A stretch of DNA of 54,499 bases from Bacilli bacterium. GTDB taxonomy: Bacteria > Bacillota_I > Bacilli_A > RF39 > UBA660. The DNA lies in contig JAFRHI010000008.1 in the NCBI GenBank assembly GCA_017433415.1, positions 1 to 54,499 of the forward strand, written 5' to 3'. Shown here in pieces: positions 26,401 through 35,016 of this stretch. Position 1 is the first letter of the stretch, and each line of letters opens with the position of its first letter. A program made the translations under genes and the position numbers. A model generated the notes under the pieces. The model was not told the DNA's origin. It did no database searches and was given only the letters and a program-made list of their open reading frames with translations.

Positions 26401-29400
26401 TAAAACAGGATCAATGTTGTCTCCGGAATAATTTGTTAGATTGCTGTTAAGAGCTGCAGCAGTAGTAATATTTTTATTACGTCCAATAAAATTTGATCTT
26501 TCTGTTTCATAACTGTATTCTGTTTGCGGTTCATCAATTAACAGCCTAGTTACCATGTAGTTATTTACAGCAGCTTCTCCACGTCCTTTTCTTTTAGCAA
26601 TTAAGCTATTTGTTTCCTTGTCATATTCAGTAGAAATAAACATACTATTAAATACTTTATGACTGACGTCATCCATATTATCAGAAAGAATTGGTTCAGT
26701 GTAACTTGTTAATTCCAATTTTTTATCAAATTCACCTTCATTTTTCAAGGTTATCTTTCTGATCTCAGCATGATGTCCTTTACAGACAACAATTTCTGTT
26801 TTAGTAGAAATAGATGCGTCTCTTCTTAAAAATTTAATTTTATCTGAAGCAAATACTACTTCATATTTATCTGGTTTTTCATTAATTGGAGCATAAGTGT
26901 TACTCCATATTTTATTATTTTCTAAGTCTTTTATAAATAAGAAAATACCATAATCTATTTCTGTAACTTTACGATATCTATTTAGCTGTAAGGTACGATA
27001 TCTTGAGAAACTATTACCACGATCATTCATAAATAATGAATATTTTCGGTTTGAAAGAACAGACATTTCAGGCATGTATGAAATATGATCAAATGCTCTA
27101 ATATCATTTTCAATAACTTCTTTTTTATAATTGTATTTCTTGTATTTTGCCATTTTCATATCAATGCTTGTTTTAACTTGAACTTTTTCTTTTAATAGTA
27201 TCTCAAATGTACGGACATTGACATTTTCATGGAATAATCTTTTTATTACTCCTGATTTTAAATAGTTTGTTATACCTACTAAGCTCATTCCTTGATGATG
27301 GGCAAAATATGCTCTAACTGCTTCTTTACTATCATAGTCATATGCTTCATATAAACCATACATTGAACACATGTCTAAATCTTTGAATTTTTTAATATTT
27401 TCAGAAACATCTTCTGGGAATAATTCAAGAGCCATTAATGAAGAATATGGCGATAATACTATTCTATTTTCTTTATCTTCTTTAGCTTTCAAGTATGGCG
27501 TTGAAAATGCTTTATACTTATAGTTTAGAGAATTATCTAATTCACTATATGCAGATTCTGAAATACCCCAAGGTAATTTATGAGAAATTTTATTAATATA
27601 TTCTTTTTGACATAAATAAGCAAAATTATATGATTCATCTAATAGAGTATTTGGATAATTTTTCATAAATAATAATGGCATGTAATATTCAAAAGAAGTT
27701 CCACTCCATGATATTAATCCTTTACGTCCTTTGTAAGTTGTTAGTGATTTATCTAAACTAAACCAATGCTTATTGGGAACGTCTCCTAGACAGATTGCTA
27801 AGTAACTAGTTAAGCGAGATTCACTAGCAAATTTGTTATAGTTATAAATTGAAAGTTTTCCTTCATTTTCATCATAACCAATACTGAATACATCTTTTTT
27901 AGTATATAATTTTTTAAAATTAGCATTTTTGATTAATTTATCACACATTTTTACTGATTCAAACATTTCATTTTCATTTAAGAATTCTCTGGCAACAACA
28001 ATACAAGCAATTAAATTTCCAGAATCTACTGTTGAAACAAAATTTGGATATAGAACTTTTTTAGTTCTTATATCATACCAGTTATATAGATGACCATGCC
28101 ATTTTTCTAAAGACTCAACACTTTCTAAAATATTGTCTAAAAGTGTAACCGCTTGTTGGAGTTCTATAAATCCTAATTCATAGGCACTTATTACACTAGT
28201 TAATGAAAAGCCAATGGCAGTTGGTGAAGTACGAAAATCTAATTTTTCTTCTCTGTTTTCTTGATAGTTATCAGGAATAAGGTAATTATATTCTGGTTTT
28301 AAATTTTCTTCAAAATAAGTCCAAGTTCTTTCTGCTAATTCTTTTAATTCTAGGACTTTCTTTTCTTTTAATTCAACTTGATGATGATCAATATCTTTAC
28401 TAACTAGATATAAAATGAATGGAGCACTTAAAAATATAAATGCTAATAATAACCCTAAATAGTTATTTGTTAAAAAAGCAATTATGCTAAATACCACGGC
28501 GGTTAAAATATTAAAGCTAAAGTTTTTTAGATAATTTTTTAAATTGCCATTAACAGTTTTAGCAACTTCTTCAGCTGTAATCCAGTTAAGAAGATTTTTG
28601 TGACTAAATAACAATCTATATAATGTTCTGAAAAAAGCATCCATATAAAGTCTAGTATAATATGGGATGGTTGCAAAAACGATATATGCTCTTAATAAAA
28701 GACTTCTACCACCATAATAGAGATTTTTATAATATACATTTTTATGTTCTTTACTCTTTCTAGATACATTTCTTCTTAAGAAAAACAATATTGAAATAGC
28801 TATTTCTAAAACAACGAACAAAATCCAAATTATTGACAAATTTGTAGTTCCTGTAAATGCTAATAATAGTATTAATAGAAGCATAGGATTTAAAAACATT
28901 CTAACTATATTATCTAAAATTTTGAATTTACCTAGCAAATTGATTGGATTTTTAACGCGCTTACGATTTTTACTTGGGACTTTGTTAAACAACCAACCGA
29001 TGATTTGAGTATCTCCTCTAGCCCATCTATGCTGACGAGTTACATCTACTAAAAATTTTGATGGAAAATCATCTATAAGCTCAATATCAGATACAAAACC
29101 ACAACGAATGTAATTACCTTCTAGCAAGTCATGGGATAAAATTAGATTATCTGGAAAGGCATCAGCAAGAACAGTATTAAACACCTCTAAGTCATATATT
29201 CCTTTACCAATAAAACTACCCTCATTAAATGAATCTTGATAAAAATTAGGTATGATTGCTGAATAAGTATCAAAACCACCTATACCGGCAAATATCTGGC
29301 TATATAAACTTTTGTTAGTAGCTTCAATATCAACATTTACTCGTGGTTGCATTAAACCATAACCACTAATAACTTTAGTTTTATTATTGTTTAAAACTGG

Positions 29401-31029
29401 TCTGTTTATTGGATGGGCCATAGCTCCTACTAAGTTAAGTGCTGAATTTAAAACTAATTTTGTATCGGCATCAAGAGTTATTACATATTTAATATTTAAA
29501 TCATTATCATGGAGCATATTGACATTATAATACTTTTCATTATCAACATACTCACCTAATAAAACTTTATTAAATTGAACTAGAGCTCCTCTTTTTCTTT
29601 CATACCCTAAGTAACTATTTTCTTTAGGGTTCCAAATTCTCTTACGATATACAAAGTAAAATAACTCTTTTTTATATTTTTCGTTCAACTTTTTAGCATA
29701 TTCTTCACCATATTTTGATATTTCTGCATCATAATCAGTTACTTGAACATCACTAGCTTTTACATCCCCTAATAATGAAAAATATAAATTATCTGACTTA
29801 TTAACTAAATAAAATGATTCCAATGTATCAAACATTTCTTTAATTTTATCAGTGTTTGAAACTATTGTTGGTATTACCACCATAGTTCTTGATTCTTCAG
29901 GTATTCCTTTTGAATAATCAATTTTTGGTAATGGTTCTGTTTTAGTAAATTTCGTTGAAAATTCTGTGATTATTTGACTAACTAATTGACTAACAGGAAT
30001 TAGTAAAATTAAAAATCCTAATAAACGACATTTTATAAAGTAATTTGATAAGAAATATGATAATGCTATAGTAATTAAAAATAACAATAAAATATAAATA
30101 ATTACTTTATATTTTGGATTTTTCTTTTTTAAGAGCTTAAAACCAATATGTTCTTTTAAATTAAATTGGCTTTTTAAATAGTTATATTCATCAACGTGAT
30201 TCTTTTTAGATAACAAAATCAATTTCTTACGATAAAGATGCTTTGATTCTAGTGTCATTTTTTTATACACAGGATCTGTTAATAAAAGCTTTTCTGTTTT
30301 TGATACTCTCTCATATAAATCTTCTAGTGAATAATCAAAAAACTCTTTTAAATCGTTGAAAATATTAGATACTAAGATATTGTTTTCTAACTTATTTTGA
30401 TATTCTTCATTTATTAATTCCTTAAGACTAATATCTTGTTCTTTTAAAAATTCGTTTAAAGATTTAAACAATTCACTTGATTTATTTACCCTATGTAATT
30501 CATTATTTATAGCAAAAATATAGTGTTTGTTTTCCATGATATTAAAATTATTGGGAATTAGTGTTTCTAAAGTTAAATTATCATTATTTTTAATTATTGT
30601 GGAAATTGTTTCTTTATTAAGTAGTTTATTGTATTCTTCACGACATAAAGCATTTAGACGTTCAATATAGATGAATAATAAAACTGGAAAAATACATGAA
30701 AGTTCCCTATATGTGAAAACTTTATTATTTTCTTTTTGATAGTTTTTTAATTCTTCAACTAAGTATTTAAAATTAATATTATAATTTTTCTTACTAACAA
30801 TATTTTTTAAAAAATAATAATTATCATTTAATATTTTTTGATTTCTGGAAAGTTCTTTTTTTATATTTAAAATGTTATTCTTGTGTTCTACTACCATATA
30901 GTAATTGTCTATTAGCCATTCATTAGTTATTTCAACATATTCATGGTTTTTGGTTTTAGTAACTAAAAAATTATAATATTTTGTTATGTCATCAAAATCT
31001 TTTAAAAATTTTTTTATCATGTTTGCCAT
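23401..31029 (-). CDS. Cyclic beta-1,2-glucan synthase-like GT84-GH94 giant protein
   Basis: The 2542-residue membrane protein has an NdvB/Cgs-like order. An N-terminal helical region and membrane segments (about 300-345) come first. The GT84-type glycosyltransferase follows, with TLDADTKL (about 518), GSFIGKGIYDLEVF and QHRWARGDTQ (about 668). Further membrane segments (about 700-880), a GTA/glucoamylase-like region and tandem GH94-type domains come next. The conserved GGGDWNDGMNRVG (about 2220, catalytic Asp) and GQYTHSVAWYLMAL lie near the C-terminus. In Brucella and Agrobacterium such proteins make, cyclise and trim beta-1,2-glucan; the product here is not known. The start has AAGGAGTG upstream. 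It stands alone between terminators and is 14% of the window. Confidence 0.85.
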   Translation of the reverse strand: MANMIKKFLKDFDDITKYYNFLVTKTKNHEYVEITNEWLIDNYYMVVEHKNNILNIKKELSRNQKILNDNYYFLKNIVSKKNYNINFKYLVEELKNYQKENNKVFTYRELSCIFPVLLFIYIERLNALCREEYNKLLNKETISTIIKNNDNLTLETLIPNNFNIMENKHYIFAINNELHRVNKSSELFKSLNEFLKEQDISLKELINEEYQNKLENNILVSNIFNDLKEFFDYSLEDLYERVSKTEKLLLTDPVYKKMTLESKHLYRKKLILLSKKNHVDEYNYLKSQFNLKEHIGFKLLKKKNPKYKVIIYILLLFLITIALSYFLSNYFIKCRLLGFLILLIPVSQLVSQIITEFSTKFTKTEPLPKIDYSKGIPEESRTMVVIPTIVSNTDKIKEMFDTLESFYLVNKSDNLYFSLLGDVKASDVQVTDYDAEISKYGEEYAKKLNEKYKKELFYFVYRKRIWNPKENSYLGYERKRGALVQFNKVLLGEYVDNEKYYNVNMLHDNDLNIKYVITLDADTKLVLNSALNLVGAMAHPINRPVLNNNKTKVISGYGLMQPRVNVDIEATNKSLYSQIFAGIGGFDTYSAIIPNFYQDSFNEGSFIGKGIYDLEVFNTVLADAFPDNLILSHDLLEGNYIRCGFVSDIELIDDFPSKFLVDVTRQHRWARGDTQIIGWLFNKVPSKNRKRVKNPINLLGKFKILDNIVRMFLNPMLLLILLLAFTGTTNLSIIWILFVVLEIAISILFFLRRNVSRKSKEHKNVYYKNLYYGGRSLLLRAYIVFATIPYYTRLYMDAFFRTLYRLLFSHKNLLNWITAEEVAKTVNGNLKNYLKNFSFNILTAVVFSIIAFLTNNYLGLLLAFIFLSAPFILYLVSKDIDHHQVELKEKKVLELKELAERTWTYFEENLKPEYNYLIPDNYQENREEKLDFRTSPTAIGFSLTSVISAYELGFIELQQAVTLLDNILESVESLEKWHGHLYNWYDIRTKKVLYPNFVSTVDSGNLIACIVVAREFLNENEMFESVKMCDKLIKNANFKKLYTKKDVFSIGYDENEGKLSIYNYNKFASESRLTSYLAICLGDVPNKHWFSLDKSLTTYKGRKGLISWSGTSFEYYMPLLFMKNYPNTLLDESYNFAYLCQKEYINKISHKLPWGISESAYSELDNSLNYKYKAFSTPYLKAKEDKENRIVLSPYSSLMALELFPEDVSENIKKFKDLDMCSMYGLYEAYDYDSKEAVRAYFAHHQGMSLVGITNYLKSGVIKRLFHENVNVRTFEILLKEKVQVKTSIDMKMAKYKKYNYKKEVIENDIRAFDHISYMPEMSVLSNRKYSLFMNDRGNSFSRYRTLQLNRYRKVTEIDYGIFLFIKDLENNKIWSNTYAPINEKPDKYEVVFASDKIKFLRRDASISTKTEIVVCKGHHAEIRKITLKNEGEFDKKLELTSYTEPILSDNMDDVSHKVFNSMFISTEYDKETNSLIAKRKGRGEAAVNNYMVTRLLIDEPQTEYSYETERSNFIGRNKNITTAAALNSNLTNYSGDNIDPVLALRNQILVPANSSISVYLLIGFGRSQEQIMDILKYYDNRYSLEKAFEISTLMNVINTKNLNLTGENMRTYNIMLNYLYQTTRISVNEERMDYLRKNALAQPGLWKFGISGDRPIISVEITDISDMSFVYEILKAFEYYKNKSIFVDVIIINSESSEYASAIKKEIDDEMYRMYTLNSFYHTPGSITVINNGDITKEDRSLLNMIPRLRFVVENHISLKEAVENLEKNNTISDYQTTTIEENIKTSQKEKLMFDNSMGGFKNNGREYVVYNKDTPMPWSNVIANKTFGTIITNNGCGYTYAYNSGEFKLTSWGNETILNDKSEGFKFNDKQFDPEKCTHGFGYSILESETEDLKHEITEFVACNDNVKIYLLKLTNKKKIKNHINIKFWVNPTLGNFEEKTARHILTEFMGADNYLKMRNVYSINYSDVNVFMTTSEKINSAECNKMLYKDISFNVDLAKEEEKTIAFAMGCSLSDRENLELINRYSDINNCKRELRKIKEYWANVLGTIQVSTPDKSFDYVLNGWYLYQTLSSRIMAKAGFYQVSGAFGYRDQLQDAMNIALVEPEFTRRQILINAAHQFEEGDVLHWWHEKNHFGLRSRYKDDFLWLVYATANYIETTGDIDILNEQVPYVVGEELSDFEHEKGIIFNYSEKIDTLLTHCEKSLALSMHSLGHHKIPLMGGGDWNDGMNRVGIKGKGESVWLGFFLYNTIEMFIKTVKQFDKNFDYSKYEKFNEKLKENLNKKTWDGTYYLRAFFDNGDKLGSHENSECKIDLISQSFSILSGVAPKDRVQKVITSVEEQLVDKKNNIVKLLTPAFSKSLNNPGYIMNYPKGIRENGGQYTHSVAWYLMALIKAGYHDRAYRYYQKINPINRTKTVNDINKYKVEPYVIAADIYSAESFPGRGGWTWYTGSAGWFYRVGVQDILGIKKRGNKLKLDPRMPIAWDGFRAIYKYQNTTYNIEVIRKNKEKVVFDNKNIISSTITLVDDQKEHNIIVHTNK

Positions 31030-31113
31030 AAATATACACTCCTTATTTGAATTATATCATAATTTGATCTTAATAACTACCAAAAGTCTATTTAATTAGC
31101 TAGATATTTATTA

Positions 31114-31142
31114 CAAAAAAAAGAATGGTATCAACCATTCTT
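31114..31142 (-). terminator. Terminator after the surface protein gene
   Basis: An AAGAATGGT/ACCATTCTT stem followed by a T run on the minus strand. Confidence 0.8.
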
Positions 31143-31146
31143 CTTA

Positions 31147-32769
31147 TTAGGCATTTACTTTATTATAATGAACAAATACTCCAACAATTCCTAGTAATAT
31201 TGTTCCTAATACAGCTAATACTAAATTAGTTGAATCTGATCCAGTATCTGGAACTGGGACTATTTGTGCTTCACATTGATCTTTATATGCAACTTCTGTT
31301 ACTTCTTTACCATCTTGACCATAGTATTTACCATCAACAATTTCACATACATGAACACATTCATTTAAATATTCTTCTTCTGAAACTTCTGTTCCGTTAG
31401 AACCAAAATATTTATTATTAATGAATTCACAAACATGTTTTTCACATTGTACTGTATATTCATCATATGTTACTTCACTACCATCTTTTCCGAAATAGCT
31501 ATCACCAACTTTTTCGCAAGTATGTTTGAAACATTCTTTTTCATAAACTGATTTTTCTACTTCGAAACCATTTTTTCCAAAATATTTATCACCTATTTTT
31601 TCACAAACATGTTCATTACATTCTAGATCATATTGATCAGCTTTAACAACATTTCCATTTTTTCCAAAATAAGTGTTTCCTACTTTTTCACAACTATGTT
31701 TTTCACATTCAATTGAAAATTCTTCTTTAGATTTAAGAATTCTACCATCTTTTCCAAAGTATGTATTTCCTACAACTTCACAAGTATGTTTTTCACATTG
31801 AATTGAATATGTTGTCTTATCAGTTATTTTTCCATCTTTGTCATAATAGTGATTGTTGTAGTATTCACATTTATGAACACATTGACGTTCATATTCTGCT
31901 TTGTCAACTACTTTACCACTCTTGTCATAGTATTTACCATTAGCAATTTCACAACTTCTTTTAACTGGAGTTACTGATAAGCTTACACTTGTTGTTACAG
32001 TTTTTGGTTCTTCTACTATAACAACTAAATCTTGCCATTTACTATCTGATGTAACATATCTTTCTACTGTTGGTACATTACCAGTTACTTTGGCATTAAC
32101 TTTAAATGTTTTTGCTGATGTTACATTAGCTGCTGGTACCATTACATAAAATTTAGAGCCATTAGCAAATGTTGTTTGGGCATTATTGTTTGCATCTACT
32201 ATTTTAGTACCACTTGGGGCACCATCTAAACTTACTGTAGCATTTCCAGCATTAGATGCACTAACTGTAATTACACCTGATTTATAGTAATTACCATCAC
32301 TAGTTTCAGATAAGTTTGTGCTACTAGCATTAAGTTTTACACTTGGTTGTTTACCAGTGTAATTCTTATTGTTAGCTGCTGTTTTAGCTAAAGCTTTAGC
32401 TTGATTACTTACATCATATTTTTTGTAAGTTTCAGGCATATAATTATCAGTATATACCCATAAAGCTAATTGAGTTTTTAAGTATTCTGCATCTGATTCA
32501 CCAGTATTGTCTAGTAAATAAAGTATTGCACCATCTGTTTCTTTCTTTTTGAAAGTTAATGTTGTTCCTTGGGCAGCACCTGTTTTACTAGGTGTTATAC
32601 AGTAAGCATATCCTTTAGTAGTATGGAATTTTGCTTCTTTTCTTGTTCCTGTATAAATGTAGGTCTTCTTGTCAATGGTCATTGTTGATTGAGCACTAAC
32701 ACTTATTCCTGTTAAAGCAATAAGAGCTATTATTACCATTGCGGTAATTTTCTTGAAATGTTTTTTCAT
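31147..32769 (-). CDS. Sortase-anchored thioester-domain (TQxA) surface protein with Cys repeats
   Basis: The 540-residue protein has a signal peptide (about 1-26, cleavage near SVSA-Q). A thioester domain follows, with Cys57 in GYAYCITP and Gln100 in LKTQLALWVYT, the Cys/TQxA pair that forms an internal thioester in Gram-positive adhesins. An Ig-like beta region (about 140-265) precedes eight repeats of about 29 residues (273-499), each Cys-Glu-x4-x-YFGKDG-x-V-x5-Y-x2-x-Cys. A sorting signal closes it: VPDTG (506-510), a hydrophobic stretch (515-533) and a short tail. It is predicted to be wall-attached and to bind a target covalently by analogy with TED proteins. The ribosome site is GGGGG. 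Confidence 0.85.
   Translation of the reverse strand: MKKHFKKITAMVIIALIALTGISVSAQSTMTIDKKTYIYTGTRKEAKFHTTKGYAYCITPSKTGAAQGTTLTFKKKETDGAILYLLDNTGESDAEYLKTQLALWVYTDNYMPETYKKYDVSNQAKALAKTAANNKNYTGKQPSVKLNASSTNLSETSDGNYYKSGVITVSASNAGNATVSLDGAPSGTKIVDANNNAQTTFANGSKFYVMVPAANVTSAKTFKVNAKVTGNVPTVERYVTSDSKWQDLVVIVEEPKTVTTSVSLSVTPVKRSCEIANGKYYDKSGKVVDKAEYERQCVHKCEYYNNHYYDKDGKITDKTTYSIQCEKHTCEVVGNTYFGKDGRILKSKEEFSIECEKHSCEKVGNTYFGKNGNVVKADQYDLECNEHVCEKIGDKYFGKNGFEVEKSVYEKECFKHTCEKVGDSYFGKDGSEVTYDEYTVQCEKHVCEFINNKYFGSNGTEVSEEEYLNECVHVCEIVDGKYYGQDGKEVTEVAYKDQCEAQIVPVPDTGSDSTNLVLAVLGTILLGIVGVFVHYNKVNA
31273..31953 (-). repeat. Eight degenerate Cys-pair repeats in the surface protein
   Basis: Eight units of 84-90 bases encode paired cysteines (C273, C297/C301, C325/C330, C354/C360, C384/C389, C413/C418, C442/C447, C471/C475 and C499) around a YFGKDG-type core. 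The regular spacing suggests one disulfide per unit in an extended stalk. Confidence 0.9.
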
Positions 32770-32831
32770 TCCCTTTTCCCCCTAACTGTTGCATATTATA
32801 CCACAAAGTTATGGATAATGCAAGTACTAAC

Positions 32832-32857
32832 AAAAAAAAACTCGAAATATCGAGTTT
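32832..32857 (-). terminator. tRNA-Ser terminator
   Basis: A CTCGA/TCGAG stem with a T run on the minus strand, 11 bases past the tRNA end. Confidence 0.75.
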
Positions 32858-32867
32858 ATTCTTATAA

Positions 32868-32958
32868 TGGCGGAGTAGGAGAGATTTGAACTCTCGCGCC
32901 AGTTGCCCGACCTACACCCTTAGCAGGGGCGCCTCTTCAGCCTCTTGAGTACTACTCC
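32868..32958 (-). tRNA. tRNA-Ser(GCT), CCA encoded
   Basis: A class II tRNA of 91 bases with a long variable arm. The anticodon loop CTGCTAA gives GCT, reading AGC/AGT. The acceptor GGAGTAG pairs with CTACTCC, and the 3' CCA is encoded. Confidence 0.95.
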
Positions 32959-32983
32959 ATTCCTCTTGTGCGTCCGCACATAT

Positions 32984-33012
32984 ATTATTACATAATGACT
33001 TTTTTTTGTCAA
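32984..33012 (-). promoter_or_regulatory. Promoter of tRNA-Ser
   Basis: Consensus TTGACA at 33007-33012, a 17-base spacer, then AATAAT, about 25 bases before the tRNA. Confidence 0.6.
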
Positions 33013-33029
33013 TAATAATTATATTTTGC

Positions 33030-33050
33030 AAAAAAAAACACCAACGGTGT
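33030..33050 (-). terminator. Terminator of the tRNA-Ile/Asn/Glu operon
   Basis: An ACACC/GGTGT stem followed by eight T on the minus strand, just after tRNA-Glu. Confidence 0.7.
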
Positions 33051-33061
33051 AACTTATAAAT

Positions 33062-33138
33062 TGGTGACGAGTACGGAATTCGAATCCGTGAATGCTGCCG
33101 TGAAAGGGCAGTGTGTTAAGCCGCTTCACCAACTCGCC
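33062..33138 (-). tRNA. tRNA-Glu(TTC), CCA encoded
   Basis: Acceptor GGCGAGT/ACTCGTC, anticodon loop CTTTCAC (TTC), T-loop TTCGAAT and an encoded CCA. Confidence 0.95.
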
Positions 33139-33141
33139 AGA

Positions 33142-33218
33142 TGGCGCCCCAACTAGGACTTGAACCTAGGACCCCTTGATTAACAGTCAAGTGCTCTAAC
33201 CAGCTGAGCTATTGAGGC
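33142..33218 (-). tRNA. tRNA-Asn(GTT), CCA encoded
   Basis: Acceptor GCCTCAA/TTGGGGC, anticodon loop CTGTTAA (GTT), T-loop TTCAAGT and an encoded CCA. Confidence 0.95.
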
Positions 33219-33225
33219 ATATTAA

Positions 33226-33302
<77 letters not shown>

Positions 33303-33322
33303 ATTAATATTCGTACTCCATA

Positions 33323-33351
33323 ATTGTACTACAAAATTTTAATTTTTGCAA
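33323..33351 (-). promoter_or_regulatory. Promoter of the tRNA-Ile/Asn/Glu operon
   Basis: TTGCAA, 17-base spacer, TACAAT on the minus strand, about 20 bases before tRNA-Ile. Confidence 0.75.
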
Positions 33352-33392
33352 TAAAAACTTTGATTTGTCTCAATTGCACTAATAGAATACTA

Positions 33393-33421
33393 TAAAAAAA
33401 CTACTTATGTCAAGCAGTTTT
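33393..33421 (-). terminator. Terminator after the 187-residue membrane protein gene
   Basis: An AAACTGCTT/AAGTAGTTT imperfect stem with a T run directly after the stop at 33423. Confidence 0.65.
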
Positions 33422-33422
33422 T

Positions 33423-33986
33423 TTAATTTGTTTCTTTTATTTTTAAAGATTTAATTATTTCATTCTGAGCTGTTAAGCATAAATTGTCATCATTATCATT
33501 ACTATCTTCATATCCATAATCAAAAATACTATATTCAGCATCATATACTTTTCCATTTTTTACAGATGAATATTCATAAGTAATATAACCATTTTCACTT
33601 TCTTTTCTTATTGAGTACCATGTATCACCATTTATGTTTTGTTCTTCTATTTCACTTACTTCATCACTTAATGTGTGATTAAAAGTAGATTCCAAATAGC
33701 TTTTTCCATCTTTGTAATTATCAAACTCTGATACACTAACGGAAAAATGACAACTATAGCCATTTTCACTATATGAATATGACACCATATCATCATAAGC
33801 AAATGTTTTTTCAAATTCTTTTGGTAGACTATACCCTATTTTTTTTGACACATCTTTCTTCGTATTAAAAATATCATATTTATTTTTACTCATGTGGACT
33901 ATACCAATAGCAATTAAGGCAATAGTTATACATATTAAAGCTATTACTACTGGAGGTATATTACTCTTCTTTTTTGATTCTTCCAT
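33423..33986 (-). CDS. Membrane-anchored protein of unknown function
   Basis: The 187-residue protein has a Lys-rich N-terminus, one membrane segment (about 12-29, VIALICITIALIAIGIVH) and an acidic soluble domain outside the membrane. The exterior part alternates strands and turns (SYSYSENGYSCHFSVSVSEFD, WYSIRKESENGYITYEYSS), suggesting a small beta-sandwich. I do not recognise the family. A good GAGGTG site precedes the ATG. It stands alone between the tRNA-Ile promoter and the divergent tRNA-Lys gene. Confidence 0.6.
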   Translation of the reverse strand: MEESKKKSNIPPVVIALICITIALIAIGIVHMSKNKYDIFNTKKDVSKKIGYSLPKEFEKTFAYDDMVSYSYSENGYSCHFSVSVSEFDNYKDGKSYLESTFNHTLSDEVSEIEEQNINGDTWYSIRKESENGYITYEYSSVKNGKVYDAEYSIFDYGYEDSNDNDDNLCLTAQNEIIKSLKIKETN

Positions 33987-34052
33987 ATAATTTCACCTCA
34001 ATTATATTATACATTTATTCTTGTTGTTTTTACAATTATTTTTAAAAAGCTC

Positions 34053-34081
34053 TTGTAAATATTAATAAAATACGTTAAAAT
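34053..34081 (+). promoter_or_regulatory. Promoter of tRNA-Lys
   Basis: TTGTAA, 17-base spacer, TAAAAT, with the tRNA starting 19 bases downstream. Confidence 0.7.
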
Positions 34082-34100
34082 AGTTATGCAACTTGGAAAT

Positions 34101-34176
34101 GGGCTGTTAGCTCAGTTGGTAGAGCAACTGACTCTTAATCAGTGGGTCTAGGGTTCGAATCCCTAACAGCCCACCA
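34101..34176 (+). tRNA. tRNA-Lys(CTT), CCA encoded
   Basis: Acceptor GGGCTGT/ACAGCCC, anticodon loop ACTCTTAAT (CTT), T-loop TTCGAAT and an encoded CCA. A weak GGACTC/GAGTTT hairpin with T8 at 34190-34214 would end transcription. Confidence 0.95.
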
Positions 34177-34189
34177 AATTGATAATTAA

Positions 34190-34214
34190 AAGGACTCGTG
34201 AAGAGTTTTTTTTA
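34190..34214 (+). terminator. Probable tRNA-Lys terminator
   Basis: A short ACTC/GAGT stem followed by eight T. Confidence 0.5.
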
Positions 34215-34268
34215 TTAATAAAAAATATGCTATATTAATGATATAAAGACTTAACATCTGAGTAAAAA

Positions 34269-34300
34269 TAAAGAACTAACATTAATTGTTAGTTCTTTCA
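34269..34300 (-). terminator. Terminator after the 138-residue gene
   Basis: A long AAAGAACTAACA/TGTTAGTTCTTT stem overlaps the stop codon. Confidence 0.75.
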
Positions 34301-34698
34301 TATTGTAATACTTTACTTGGTTCTTGTTCTTTTAATAATTCTGCTTGAGCAATTGCTAATTTTTCTTCTGCTGTTCCATCAATAAATATTTCTTCATTAA
34401 CACTAAACAGTACTTTTACAGCAGGTCCAAGATAACCAAAATTATCATCATCATAATCTTTACTATCATCATAATAGCCATATAAATCTTTCATTATTAT
34501 AATGTAATCTGAACTATATTCTAACCATTCATTCTCAGTATAATTAAATGTAAAATATGATCCAACAAATATTTCTTTTTCTGCAGTTTTATATGTTACT
34601 TCTACCCACTCATAATCATCAGACTTCTTTTCCAAAATCATAACTGCCTTGTCAGTAAGTTGTATTTGTTTCTTTTCTAAACTATATACGTTTCCCAT
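34282..34698 (-). CDS. Hypothetical cytosolic protein
   Basis: The 138-residue acidic protein has no signal or membrane segment. It is rich in aromatic and acidic residues (YIIIMKDLYGYYDDSKDYDDDNFGYLGPAVK). AEEKLAIAQAELLKEQEPSKVLQYERTNN is a helical tail. No family is recognised. A strong AGGAGG precedes the ATG. It is transcribed alone, ahead of its own terminator and after the ddl cluster. Confidence 0.6.
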   Translation of the reverse strand: MGNVYSLEKKQIQLTDKAVMILEKKSDDYEWVEVTYKTAEKEIFVGSYFTFNYTENEWLEYSSDYIIIMKDLYGYYDDSKDYDDDNFGYLGPAVKVLFSVNEEIFIDGTAEEKLAIAQAELLKEQEPSKVLQYERTNN

Positions 34699-34748
34699 AA
34701 AAACCCTCCTAGTGTTTTATACTATCATAATAGTTTTTTAGGCGCAAC

Positions 34749-34772
34749 AAAAAAAGGCAATTTCTTGCCTTA
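34749..34772 (-). terminator. Terminator of the murF-ddl operon
   Basis: An AAGGCAA/TTGCCTT stem with seven T on the minus strand. Confidence 0.75.
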
Positions 34773-35015
34773 TATTTCGTTTATAGAAATTACGTATTTT
34801 TTATTTACTAATGTTTTCCCTTCTACACCTGTTTCAATTTTTCCTAAGGCTGCTGGGAAACCTTCTGTTTCTGCTCTTGCAACATCCATTTCTATGTATT
34901 CATCATCGTAATTTAGGATCTTTCCATAATAAGAAACAGGATATAGACTTCCACCTCCTGCTGCTGCAAAAGTAACAATTAGTTTGACTTCTTTATTTAA
35001 ATACTTATCTAACAT
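34770..35015 (-). CDS. Small protein of unknown function after ddl
   Basis: The 81-residue protein is predicted mostly beta: EVKLIVTFAAAGGGSLYPVSYYGKILNYDDEYIEMDV, then VNKKYVISINEI. This strand pattern is like small Sm/SH3-type barrels, but that is only an impression. Its start overlaps the end of ddl (the ATG follows the ddl TAA at once, and the ribosome site AAAGGAAAA lies in the last ddl codons), so it is coupled to ddl. It may serve the wall-precursor operon. Confidence 0.6.
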   Translation of the reverse strand: MLDKYLNKEVKLIVTFAAAGGGSLYPVSYYGKILNYDDEYIEMDVARAETEGFPAALGKIETGVEGKTLVNKKYVISINEI

Positions 35016-35016
35016 A

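Noticed and set aside
31761-31943. Plus-strand frame in the Cys-repeat region
   Set aside because: It is the antisense of the repeat-coding DNA, without a ribosome site or promoter.
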